Part shown: positions 1 to 6,931 of the stretch, piece by piece
Layout of the letters: each line of letters begins with the position of its first letter
How positions within the stretch are numbered: the first letter of the stretch is position 1
Origin: SG8-39 sp032125995
GTDB taxonomy: Bacteria > Pseudomonadota > Gammaproteobacteria > Burkholderiales > SG8-39
NCBI GenBank assembly: GCA_032125995.1
Contig: JAQBBQ010000169.1
Location: forward strand, 1-15,398
Length of the DNA: 15,398 bases
Reading direction: 5' to 3'
Notes under the pieces: model-generated
Told to the model about the DNA's origin: nothing
The model's input: the letters and a program-made list of their open reading frames with translations, nothing else
Databases searched by the model: none
Position numbers and translations under genes: made by a program

Positions 1-706
1 CGTGGAGCTGCAGCGTCAGTTGCTTCCTGCCGAGCTTGTGCATCAGTGCGGCCTTGTCGTCGACGAGGACGATCTCGCCCCGGTTGATGACGCCGATGCG
101 GTCGGCCATCAGCTCGGCCTCCTCGATGTAGTGCGTCGTGAGGATGATGGTCACGCCCGTATCACGCAGCGCGCGCACCGCCTGCCACATGTCGTGGCGC
201 AGCTCGACGTCGACCCCCGCCGTGGGCTCGTCCAGGAACAGAACCTGTGGGTCGTGGGCCAGCGCCTTGGCGATCAGCATGCGGCGCTTCATGCCGCCCG
301 AGAGCATCATGACGCGCGCGTCCTTCTTGTCCCACAGCGACAGATCCTTGAGCACCTTCTCGATGCGAGCGGGGTCGGGGGGCTTGCCGAACAGGCCGCG
401 GCTGAAGCTGACCGTGCCCCAGACGCTGTCAAAGGCGTTGTTGGTCAGCTCCTGCGGCACCAGTCCGATCATGGCGCGCGCGGCGCGGTAGTCGCGCACG
501 ATGTCGTGGCCGTCCACCGTCACCGTGCCCGCGCTCGGGGTCACGATGCCGCAGACGATGTTGATCAGCGTTGTCTTGCCAGCGCCGTTCGGTCCGAGCA
601 GGCCGAAGATCTCGCCGCGCCGGATCTCGAGGTCGATGCCCTTGAGCGCCTCGAAGCCCGAGGCGTAGGTCTTGGAAAGGTTGGAAATCGAGATGATCGG
701 CGGCAC
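1..706 (-). CDS. ABC-2 type exporter ATP-binding protein, YadG-like (3' end cut by window)
   Basis: ATPase subunit of an ABC-2 exporter that would power an inner-membrane permease. All nucleotide-binding motifs are visible: Walker A GPNGAGKT (residues 38-45), Q-loop Gln85, signature LSGGMKRR (135-142), Walker B VLFLDEP (155-161) and switch His192. The run GGMKRR, PTAGVD and ILTTHYIEEAE closely matches E. coli YadG as I remember it. The start is taken as GTG at 706, just before the first conserved strand (IISISNLSKTY). The frame stays open upstream, no good ribosome site is seen, and the start is therefore moderately sure. At least 235 residues are present; the C-terminal part lies beyond base 1, where a YadH-like permease would be expected. 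It is divergent from the methyltransferase at 800. The substrate cannot be told from the ATPase. Confidence 0.9.
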   Translation of the reverse strand, partial: MPPIISISNLSKTYASGFEALKGIDLEIRRGEIFGLLGPNGAGKTTLINIVCGIVTPSAGTVTVDGHDIVRDYRAARAMIGLVPQELTNNAFDSVWGTVSFSRGLFGKPPDPARIEKVLKDLSLWDKKDARVMMLSGGMKRRMLIAKALAHDPQVLFLDEPTAGVDVELRHDMWQAVRALRDTGVTIILTTHYIEEAELMADRIGVINRGEIVLVDDKAALMHKLGRKQLTLQLH

Positions 707-799
707 CGGCCGAAGCTTAGCCGGTCTGCGGCGGCTTGGCCTCGCGCTTCCCGATCGGTGCCGCCTGCTACGATTGCGCCCCCTGCAACGGAGCTTTTC

Positions 800-1453
800 A
801 TGATTCGCCTGCTCGTCATTCTGGCGGCGCTCGCCGCCTCGGTCCCGACCGCACTTGCGCAACACGGCTCGCAGCCGATGCACCGGCATTTCAGCGACGC
901 CGAGCGCTGGGCGCAGGTGTTCGACGATCCCGCGCGCGACGCCTGGCAAAAGCCCGGCGAGGTGATCGCGGCGCTCGCGCTCTCGCCGCAGGCGCGGGTG
1001 GCCGACATCGGCTCGGGGACGGGGTATTTCGCAGTGCGCCTCGCGCGCGCCGTGCCCGGGGGCAAGGTCTACGGCGCCGACCTCGAGCCCGACATGGTGC
1101 GTCACCTGAATGCGCGCGCCGAAAAGGAGAAGCTCGCGAACCTCTCCTCGCATGTCGCCGCGGCGGACGATCCGAAGCTGCCGGCGCCGGTCGACCTGGT
1201 GCTGGTGGTCGACACCTACCATCACATCGGCACGCGCGAGCAATATTTCGCCAAGCTGCGCGCCGCGCTCCGACCTGGCGGGCGGATTGCGATCATCGAC
1301 TTCAAGCTCGACTCGCCGACCGGCCCGCCGCCCGGGGCGCGCATCGCGCCGGCGCAGGTGGAAGCGGAGATGGCGCAGGCGGGTTACCGCAAAACCGCCG
1401 GTCACGATTTCCTGCCCTACCAGTATTTCCTCGTGTTCGAGCCGGCGGGCTAG
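800..1453 (+). CDS. Exported class I SAM-dependent methyltransferase (217 aa)
   Basis: Predicted Rossmann-fold methyltransferase. Motif I is clear at ADIGSGTGYF (68-77), with the acidic strand-2 motif GADLEPDMV (92-100), a VDLVLVVDTYHH strand (131-142) and LRPGGRIAIIDF (157-168). Residues 1-20 form a classical signal peptide: MIRLL, a hydrophobic core, then a small-residue end ALA before QH. This predicts a protein placed outside the cytoplasm. The start is supported by GGAG at 790-793, six bases before ATG. It stands alone, divergent from the ABC ATPase and convergent with the toxin-antitoxin pair. The family of exported methyltransferases with the SDAERWAQVFDD-type N terminus is familiar in proteobacteria, but I know of no substrate. 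An export signal on a SAM-dependent enzyme is odd, because SAM is cytoplasmic. Confidence 0.88.
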   Translation: MIRLLVILAALAASVPTALAQHGSQPMHRHFSDAERWAQVFDDPARDAWQKPGEVIAALALSPQARVADIGSGTGYFAVRLARAVPGGKVYGADLEPDMVRHLNARAEKEKLANLSSHVAAADDPKLPAPVDLVLVVDTYHHIGTREQYFAKLRAALRPGGRIAIIDFKLDSPTGPPPGARIAPAQVEAEMAQAGYRKTAGHDFLPYQYFLVFEPAG

Positions 1454-1467
1454 CGCCGGTAAACCGC

Positions 1468-1776
1468 TCAGGCCAACGCCTTCAGGCCTTTGCGGTCTAC
1501 CAGGTCGAGGAGCTTCAAGGCAGGGCCGCTCGGCCTCTTCTGCCCGATCTCCCACTTCTGGACGGTCGAGACGCTAGTGTTGAGATAGGCGGCGAACACC
1601 GCTTGGCTCGCCCTTTCCTTCAGACGGAGGTGCTTGATCTCGTAGGCCGAGTAAACCTTTGGCGCCTGCACGCGCAGCGAGTCGAACTCGCGCATCGTTT
1701 TGCCGTCGACCACGCCCAGCTCGTACAGGCCGCGCGCCGTCTCAAGTAGTTCTTTGCGGAGCCTTCGATTCGCCAT
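1468..1776 (-). CDS. HigA/NadS-like XRE-family antitoxin (102 aa)
   Basis: Small DNA-binding antitoxin and probable autorepressor of its operon. The C-terminal two thirds are a helix-turn-helix of the XRE type: RLKERASQAVFAAYLNTSVS (51-70), then TVQKWEIGQKRPSGPALKLL (71-90), where the WE.G...PSGPALKLL pattern is typical of HigA/NadS antitoxins. The start is ATG at 1776, with GGAGG at 1783-1787 six bases upstream. It overlaps the end of the toxin gene by 35 bases, so the two are transcribed together and probably translated in a coupled way. Toxin-before-antitoxin order is usual for higBA. In vivo activity is inferred from family membership only. Confidence 0.88.
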   Translation of the reverse strand: MANRRLRKELLETARGLYELGVVDGKTMREFDSLRVQAPKVYSAYEIKHLRLKERASQAVFAAYLNTSVSTVQKWEIGQKRPSGPALKLLDLVDRKGLKALA

Positions 1777-2140
1777 TCGTCGCCTCCGTCAGCTCGCCCG
1801 CTTGAACCAGACGCTGGACCGTCGCCTCGCTCATCGCAAGATAGGCCTGCGCGAGCCGCCTCAACGCGCGTAGCGCATCGTCATCCACGTTGCTGCGCTC
1901 GTTCTTCGCGAATCCGTAAAGGAATATCCATCGCCCGCGAAGATCCGCCGCAAGTAACGTTCGGTATCCAGCGCTCTTCCCGCTTCCGGCTCGAGCCACG
2001 CGCTTTTTAATCAGCCCGCCGCCCAGGTTCGTATCCATGAGTCCGCGGTGCATTTCGCCTACGGCCGCCCGCAACACCGCATCGGACAACCTTTCCTTTC
2101 GCGCCCAGCGCGCGAACGTCCTTGTTTTCAGAACGTGCAC
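1742..2140 (-). CDS. HigB/RelE-family toxin (132 aa)
   Basis: Predicted type II toxin of the RelE-like family paired with HigA/NadS antitoxins (PF06296 type), probably a ribosome-dependent mRNA endonuclease. Recognisable family stretches are KTRTFARWARKERLSD near the N terminus, then LGGGLIKKRVARAGSGKSAG, GYRTLLAADL and IFLYGFAKNERSNVD. The frame can be opened from a TTG at 2158, but the mapped promoter would start transcription near 2152. Family members begin just before the VLKTRTF strand, so GTG at 2140 is preferred. No Shine-Dalgarno precedes it, and the leader would be only about 12 bases. The C terminus overlaps the antitoxin start. Toxicity and RNA cleavage are not shown by sequence alone. 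Confidence 0.85.
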   Translation of the reverse strand: MHVLKTRTFARWARKERLSDAVLRAAVGEMHRGLMDTNLGGGLIKKRVARAGSGKSAGYRTLLAADLRGRWIFLYGFAKNERSNVDDDALRALRRLAQAYLAMSEATVQRLVQAGELTEATNGESKAPQRTT

Positions 2141-2158
2141 GACCGGAACGGCGACCAA

Positions 2159-2187
2159 ACTATATCACTTAGTACTATGGTTCTCAA
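2159..2187 (-). promoter_or_regulatory. Sigma70-type promoter of the toxin-antitoxin operon
   Basis: Reading the minus strand, TTGAGA (2187-2182) is followed after exactly 17 bases by TATAGT (2164-2159). The two boxes match the -35 and -10 consensus at four and five of six positions. The start site would fall near 2152, upstream of the preferred GTG start at 2140 but downstream of the TTG at 2158. The surrounding bases are AT-rich in an otherwise GC-rich window, which strengthens the call. Confidence 0.65.
2170..2177. promoter_or_regulatory. Candidate operator palindrome TAGTACTA
   Basis: A perfect 8-base palindrome lies inside the 17-base spacer between the -35 and -10 boxes of the toxin-antitoxin promoter. 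This is where an XRE-type antitoxin commonly binds to repress its own operon. The palindrome is seen directly; its use as an operator is inference. Confidence 0.4.
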
Positions 2188-2214
2188 TCCCAGGGTCGAT
2201 GCCTCCTTCCTGCC

Positions 2215-2269
2215 CTAACGCGGCAGGGCCCGGGCGCGTGTACAGGTCGTTGCGCCTGAGGCGCGTTAG
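2215..2269. repeat. 8-bp inverted repeat around the asnS stop codon
   Basis: CTAACGCG at 2215-2222 is repeated in inverted form as CGCGTTAG at 2262-2269, separated by 39 GC-rich bases. The right arm contains the asnS stop codon. A smaller hairpin (GCGCC-TGA-GGCGC, 2252-2264) sits inside. There is no T run on either strand, so this is not a classical terminator. It may be an RNA fold at the 3' end of the asnS message. Confidence 0.3.
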
Positions 2270-3669
2270 TACCGCACGCTGCCCGAGGTGCGCGGGTAGG
2301 GAATCGCGTCGCGCACGTTGGCCAGCCCCGTGGCGTAGGCGAGCGTACGCTCGAAGCCAAGGCCGAAGCCCGCGTGCGGCACGCTGCCGTAGCGGCGCAG
2401 ATCGCGGTACCAGCCGTAATGCGCAGCGTCGACGCCGATTTCCGCCATTCGCGCGTCGAGCACCTCGAGGCGTTCCTCGCGCTGGCTGCCGCCGACGATC
2501 TCGCCGATTCCCGGCGCGAGCACGTCCATCGCCGCGACCGTGCGGTCGTCGTCGTTCACACGCATGTAGAACGCCTTGATGCCCTTCGGGTAGTTCATCA
2601 CGATGACGGGCTTCTGCGCGTGCTGCTCGGTGAGGTAGCGTTCATGCTCGGACTGCAGGTCCACGCCCCACTTCACCGGGAACTCGAACTTCGCCTTCGC
2701 CCGCTCGAGCACCGTGATCGCCTCGGCATAGTCCATGCGCACGAATTCGGAGGTCACGATGCCTTCGAGTTTCGCGAGCAGTCCCTTCTCGATGCGCTGC
2801 TCGAAGAACGCCATGTCCTCGGCACGCTCCTCGAGCAAGGCTTTGAAGACGGACTTGAGCAGCGCTTCGGCGAGGTCCGCGTTATCCGCGAGGTCGGCGA
2901 AGGCGATCTCGGGTTCGACCATCCAGAATTCGGCGAGGTGGCGGCTGGTGTGTGAATCCTCGGCGCGAAAGGTCGGACCGAAGGTGTAAACCTTGGACAG
3001 CGCAAGACAGTAGGCCTCGACGTTCAGCTGTCCCGACACGGTGAGGAAGGCCTCGCGGCCGAAGAAATCCTGGCTGTAATCCACCTTGCCCTCGGGCGTG
3101 CGCGGGAGGTTCGCCAGGTCCAGGGTCGACACGCGGAACAATTCGCCGGCCCCCTCGGCGTCAGCGGAGGTGATGATCGGCGTATTGACCCAGAAGAAAT
3201 CGCGTTCGTGAAAAAAGCGGTGGATCGCCTGCGCCAGCGTGTGGCGTACGCGTGTCGCCGCGCCAATCACGTTCGTGCGCGGGCGCAGGTGCGCGACTTC
3301 GCGCAGGAATTCGAGCGTATGGGCTTTCGGCTGGATCGGATAGCTGTCGGGGTCGTCGACCCAGCCGACGACCTTGATGTCGGTGGCCTGCATCTCGAAG
3401 GGCTGGCCCTTCGCTGGCGACGGCACAATGGTGCCGGTCGCCTCGACCGCACAGCCCGACGTGAGGCGCAGCACTTCGCCCGCGTAGTTCGGCAGCGTAT
3501 TCGGCGCGACCACCTGTATCGGGTGGAAGCACGAACCGTCCGCAACGTTGACGAAGGAAAAGCCCGCTTTCGAGTCGCGCCGCGTACGCACCCAACCCTT
3601 CACGGTGACGGGCGCATCCTGCGGGGCGCCGCCGGCGAGCACATGACGAACACTGAGCGGATTCTTCAT
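2266..3669 (-). CDS. asnS: Asparaginyl-tRNA synthetase (467 aa)
   Basis: Cytoplasmic class IIb aminoacyl-tRNA synthetase that charges tRNA-Asn with asparagine. The N-terminal OB-fold anticodon domain is visible (VTVKGWVRTRRDSKAGFSFV, 21-40, to about 105). The class II catalytic core follows, with REVAHLRPRTN (123-133), motif 2 TFRAEDSHTSRHLAEFWM (233-250, Arg235) and motif 3 GFGLGFERTLAY (434-445). APGIGEIVGGSQREERLEVL (385-404) is strongly AsnS-specific. Length and sequence align nearly end to end with E. coli AsnS (466 aa). ATG at 3669 fits that alignment; another in-frame ATG at 3684 is possible, and neither has a strong ribosome site. The gene is complete and appears intact. It is divergent from the MetE-like operon and lies upstream of, but probably separately transcribed from, the toxin-antitoxin pair. 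Confidence 0.97.
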   Translation of the reverse strand: MKNPLSVRHVLAGGAPQDAPVTVKGWVRTRRDSKAGFSFVNVADGSCFHPIQVVAPNTLPNYAGEVLRLTSGCAVEATGTIVPSPAKGQPFEMQATDIKVVGWVDDPDSYPIQPKAHTLEFLREVAHLRPRTNVIGAATRVRHTLAQAIHRFFHERDFFWVNTPIITSADAEGAGELFRVSTLDLANLPRTPEGKVDYSQDFFGREAFLTVSGQLNVEAYCLALSKVYTFGPTFRAEDSHTSRHLAEFWMVEPEIAFADLADNADLAEALLKSVFKALLEERAEDMAFFEQRIEKGLLAKLEGIVTSEFVRMDYAEAITVLERAKAKFEFPVKWGVDLQSEHERYLTEQHAQKPVIVMNYPKGIKAFYMRVNDDDRTVAAMDVLAPGIGEIVGGSQREERLEVLDARMAEIGVDAAHYGWYRDLRRYGSVPHAGFGLGFERTLAYATGLANVRDAIPYPRTSGSVRY

Positions 3670-3769
3670 CGATCTTGATGCGCACATCGAGCGCCCGCGC
3701 GACGGGCGCGAATCACGCGGTACTTCTATACTATTGCATCGATCATCGATCCGTAAGGCAGGCGCGGCA
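3670..3769. promoter_or_regulatory. Divergent promoter region between asnS and the MetE-like operon
   Basis: This 100-base gap must hold the promoters for both directions. An AT-rich island contains TATACT (3727-3732), a good plus-strand -10 box for the MetE-like operon, but no matching -35 is seen at the usual distance. Just after it, two ATCGAT palindromes (3738-3743 and 3745-3750) are separated by one base and could be a protein-binding site. On the minus strand TTACGG-17-TAGTAT is a weak asnS candidate. Boxes are read by eye. Confidence 0.4.
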
Positions 3770-4792
3770 ATGCTGTTTCCCACGATGCTGGTCGGAAGTT
3801 ACCCGCAGCCCGACTGGCTGATCGACCGCGCGAAGCTCGCCGGGCGGTTTCCACCCCGGGTGCGGGCGCGCGAGCTGTGGCGCGTGCCGCAGGAACATCT
3901 CGCGCAAGCGCAGGACGACGCGACGATCCTTGCGATTCGCGCGCAGGAAGCCGCCGGGCTCGACATTCTCACCGACGGCGAGATCCGGCGCGAGAGCTAC
4001 TCCAACCGCTTCGCCACCGCGCTCGAAGGGGTCGACATCGACAACCCGGGCACCGCGCTCGATCGCTCGGGCCATCCCAATCCCGTACCGCGGATCGTCG
4101 GCGCGATCCGCCGCAAGCACCCAGTTGAAGTCGAGGACCTGAAATTCCTCCGCCGGCACACCGACCGCAAAGTGAAAATGACCGTGCCCGGCCCGTTCAC
4201 GATGAGCCAGCAGGCGCAGAACGATTTCTACGCGACCGACGAAGCGGCAGCGATGGACTATGCGGTCGCGGTGAACGAGGAGATCAGAGACCTGTTCGCC
4301 GCCGGCGCTGACATCGTGCAGATCGACGAACCCTACATGCAGGCGCGGCCCGACAAGGCACGCCAGTTCGGCCTCAAGGCGCTGAACCGCGCGCTCGAGG
4401 GCGTGGACGGGACCACCGCGGTGCACATCTGTTTCGGCTATGCCGCAATCATTCACGAGCGGCCGTCGGGCTACTCCTTCCTGCCCGAATTCGCCGGCTG
4501 CAGCTGCAAGCAGCTCTCGATCGAGACCGCGCAGTCCAAGCTCGACTGCGCGGTGCTCGCCGGCCTCAAGGGCAAGGCGATCATGGTCGGCTGCATCGAC
4601 CTGAACGACATGGAGGTCGAAGCGCCGCAGACCGTCGTCGAGCGCATCCGCCGCGCGCTGCCCTACGTGGCAAAGGAAAACGTGATCCTGGCGCCCGATT
4701 GCGGCATGAAATACCTGCCGCGCGCGGTCGCCGACGGCAAGCTGCGCGCCATGGTCGAGGCGGCGAAGCTGCTGCGTAAAGAGTACGCCTAG
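3770..4792 (+). CDS. MetE-core (cobalamin-independent methionine synthase II) family methyl/alkyl-transferase (340 aa)
   Basis: TIM-barrel zinc enzyme homologous to the catalytic C-terminal half of MetE; it lacks the N-terminal MetE domain. The four zinc ligands expected from MetE are in place: His219 and Cys221 in VHICFGY, Glu252 in SIETAQS, and Cys311 in APDCGMKYLP. The substrate-side motif IDEP (185-188) and LVGSYPQP at the N terminus are also typical. Known members of this fold transfer a methyl or alkyl group to a thiol, for example homocysteine, or coenzyme M in epoxyalkane:CoM transferase. An in-frame TTG at 3734 exists, but ATG at 3770, directly before the conserved strand and after an AGG at 3760-3762, is preferred. 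It is first gene of an operon with the two carboxylase/hydantoinase-like genes (24-base gap). That context argues for a catabolic role rather than methionine synthesis. Confidence 0.9.
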   Translation: MLFPTMLVGSYPQPDWLIDRAKLAGRFPPRVRARELWRVPQEHLAQAQDDATILAIRAQEAAGLDILTDGEIRRESYSNRFATALEGVDIDNPGTALDRSGHPNPVPRIVGAIRRKHPVEVEDLKFLRRHTDRKVKMTVPGPFTMSQQAQNDFYATDEAAAMDYAVAVNEEIRDLFAAGADIVQIDEPYMQARPDKARQFGLKALNRALEGVDGTTAVHICFGYAAIIHERPSGYSFLPEFAGCSCKQLSIETAQSKLDCAVLAGLKGKAIMVGCIDLNDMEVEAPQTVVERIRRALPYVAKENVILAPDCGMKYLPRAVADGKLRAMVEAAKLLRKEYA

Positions 4793-4816
4793 TACAACCT
4801 GGTCAAAATAATCCGC

Positions 4817-6931
4817 ATGGCAAAAGACGCGCGATATCTCGTCGGCATCGACATCGGCGGCACCTTCACCGACTGCGCGATCGTCGACGGCAAAGGCACG
4901 CTGCTCACCACCAAGGTGCCCTCGACGCCGCAGGACTTCTCGCAGGGGATGATGGATGCGCTGCAGGCTGGCGCGGACGTCCTCGATCTGAAACTTGGCG
5001 AATTCTGCAAGCAGATCACGTTCCTCTCGCACGGCACCACGGTCGGCACCAACACGATCATCCAGAAAAAGGGCGCCAAAGTCGGCCTCATCACCACCAA
5101 GGGCCATGAGGACGCGATCCACATCATGCGCGGCTCGCGCGGCTACAGCGGGCGCGACATCCGCAAGGTGGTGCACTTTCCGGAGACCTCCAAACCCGTA
5201 CCGATCGTGCCCAAACGCCTGATCCGCGGCATCTCGGAGCGCGTGGATTGCTTAGGCGAAATCGTCGTGGCGCTGAACGAGGCACAGGCCGAAGACGCGA
5301 TCCGCGAACTCGTCGCCGCAGGCGTCGAGGCGATCGCAATCTGCTTTCTGTGGTCGTTCAGAAATCCTAAGCACGAACTCAAGGTCAAGGCGCTGGTGCA
5401 GAAGATCGCACCCACGCTGTTCGTCAGCTGCTCGGTTGATATCGCGCCGAAGTGGGGCGAGTACGAACGGGTCACGGCGACGGCACTCAATGCCTACCTC
5501 GGCCCGGTGATGTCGGGCTACCTTGCGCGGCTCGATCGCACGCTGATCAAGCTCGGCTACTCGCACGGCCTGCAGATCGCGCAGTGCGGCGGCGGCACGG
5601 TGCCGGTGGCGCGCGCGGGCGAAGCGCCGCTGCTGACGCTCGACTCGGGTCCGGTCGCTGGCGTGACGGCATCGATGTTCCTCGGCGCCGCGATGGGCGA
5701 TGCGAACATCATCACCACCGACATGGGCGGCACCTCGTTCGACGTCTCGATCATCGAGGGCGGCAAGCCCGTCTATTCATTCATCAGCAACACCGACCAG
5801 TACGAATACTTCCTGCCCAAGGTAGACCTGCAGGCGATCGGCGCCGGCGGCGGGAGCCTCGCACGGGCGCATCCCGAGACCCGCACCCTGACGGTCGGGC
5901 CGGAGAGCGCCGGCGCGTTTCCCGGCCCGGTGTGCTACGGGCGTGGCGGCATGGTTCCGTCGGTGACCGACGCGCAGCTCGTGCTCGGCTACCTCGACCC
6001 GGAGAACTTCGCCGAGGGGCGGTTGAAGCTCGACCGGCAGGCGGCGACGCAGGCGATCGCGAAACTGGGTGCGCAGATCGGCATGGATCCGATCGAGTGC
6101 GCCGCGGGAATCTGCCGCATCGTCGAACTCAATATGGCCGACATCATCCGCAAGGTGACGGTCGAGAAAGGCTACGACCCGCGCGACTTCGTGTTGTATG
6201 CGTTCGGCGGCGCGGGACCGGCGCACGCCGGCGTGTTCGCCGCCGAGCTGGGCGTGAAGAAGGTCATCGTGCCGCAGCGCAAGGCCGCCTCGACCTGGTG
6301 CGCCTTCGGCGCCGCCGCGGCGGACGTGCTGCACGTGCTGGAGCACACCGAGATCCTGCCGACGCCGGTGCCGGCGGCGCGGATCAACGCGAATCTCGAG
6401 ACGCTCGAAAAGCAGGCCAAGCGCCTGATGGCGTCCGAGGGCATCGCCGCATCGCGCCAGCGCTTCGAGTTCTCGCTCGACCTGCGCCACAGGGGCCAGA
6501 TCAACGAGGTCGAAGTGCTGCTGCCGTGGACGCGGGCGGCAGCCGGCTACGAGCCAGCGCTTAGAAAACGCTTCGTCGCACGTTACGAGCAGCTTTACGG
6601 CCGCGGCTCGGCGCTCGCCGGCGCGCAGCTCGAGATCGTGGTCTGCCGGCTGCGCGCGCGCGCCCTCACGCCGCGGCCGAAGCTGGTGCGCGCGCGCACG
6701 GCGACCGGCAAGATTCCGTCCGCTGCGCTGCGCGGCAAGCGCGACATTTACTGGCCCGACCTGAAGAAACGCCGCGCCACCCCGGTCTACGATGGCGAGC
6801 GCCTTGCCATCGGCAACCGCCTGCGCGGCCCGGCGATCGTCGAGACCGCCGACACGACCGTGGTCGTCCATCCGGGCCGCACGCTGCGGCTCGACCCCCT
6901 TGGCAATTTCGAGATCACCTTCGACCGATGA
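4817..6931 (+). CDS. HyuA / acetone-carboxylase beta-like ATP-dependent subunit (704 aa)
   Basis: Member of the hydantoinase A/5-oxoprolinase family, which phosphorylates a carbonyl or enolate oxygen with ATP before C-N hydrolysis or carboxylation. ASKHA-type phosphate-binding motifs are clear: GIDIGGTFTD (10-19), SHGTTVGTNTII (about 73-84), TDMGGTSFDVS (about 299-309), AGGGS (about 343-347) and YAFGGAGPAHA (about 461-471). Overall order and length match the acetone carboxylase HyuA-like subunit (about 717 aa). The start at ATG 4817 immediately precedes the first phosphate loop; no strong Shine-Dalgarno is seen, so translation may be coupled to the gene before. The last four bases, ATGA, overlap the start of the next gene, which fits a fixed-ratio complex of the two products. 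Hydantoinase, lactamase, oxoprolinase and ketone carboxylase cannot be told apart from this subunit alone. Confidence 0.93.
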   Translation: MAKDARYLVGIDIGGTFTDCAIVDGKGTLLTTKVPSTPQDFSQGMMDALQAGADVLDLKLGEFCKQITFLSHGTTVGTNTIIQKKGAKVGLITTKGHEDAIHIMRGSRGYSGRDIRKVVHFPETSKPVPIVPKRLIRGISERVDCLGEIVVALNEAQAEDAIRELVAAGVEAIAICFLWSFRNPKHELKVKALVQKIAPTLFVSCSVDIAPKWGEYERVTATALNAYLGPVMSGYLARLDRTLIKLGYSHGLQIAQCGGGTVPVARAGEAPLLTLDSGPVAGVTASMFLGAAMGDANIITTDMGGTSFDVSIIEGGKPVYSFISNTDQYEYFLPKVDLQAIGAGGGSLARAHPETRTLTVGPESAGAFPGPVCYGRGGMVPSVTDAQLVLGYLDPENFAEGRLKLDRQAATQAIAKLGAQIGMDPIECAAGICRIVELNMADIIRKVTVEKGYDPRDFVLYAFGGAGPAHAGVFAAELGVKKVIVPQRKAASTWCAFGAAAADVLHVLEHTEILPTPVPAARINANLETLEKQAKRLMASEGIAASRQRFEFSLDLRHRGQINEVEVLLPWTRAAAGYEPALRKRFVARYEQLYGRGSALAGAQLEIVVCRLRARALTPRPKLVRARTATGKIPSAALRGKRDIYWPDLKKRRATPVYDGERLAIGNRLRGPAIVETADTTVVVHPGRTLRLDPLGNFEITFDR

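Noticed and set aside
2..799. N-terminal extension of the methyltransferase through the plus strand from base 2
   Set aside because: The region is the antisense of a clear ABC ATPase, and a good ribosome site plus signal peptide fix the start at 800.
2215..2269. Integron attC site
   Set aside because: The arms contain TAAC and GTTA, but the outer sequences do not fit RYYYAAC and GTTRRRY on either strand, and there is no integrase or cassette array.
3743..5176. 477-codon minus-strand open frame
   Set aside because: It is antisense to the MetE-like and HyuA-like genes, is made of low-complexity Arg/Val/Asp-rich sequence, and has no motif. GC-rich coding DNA gives such shadows.
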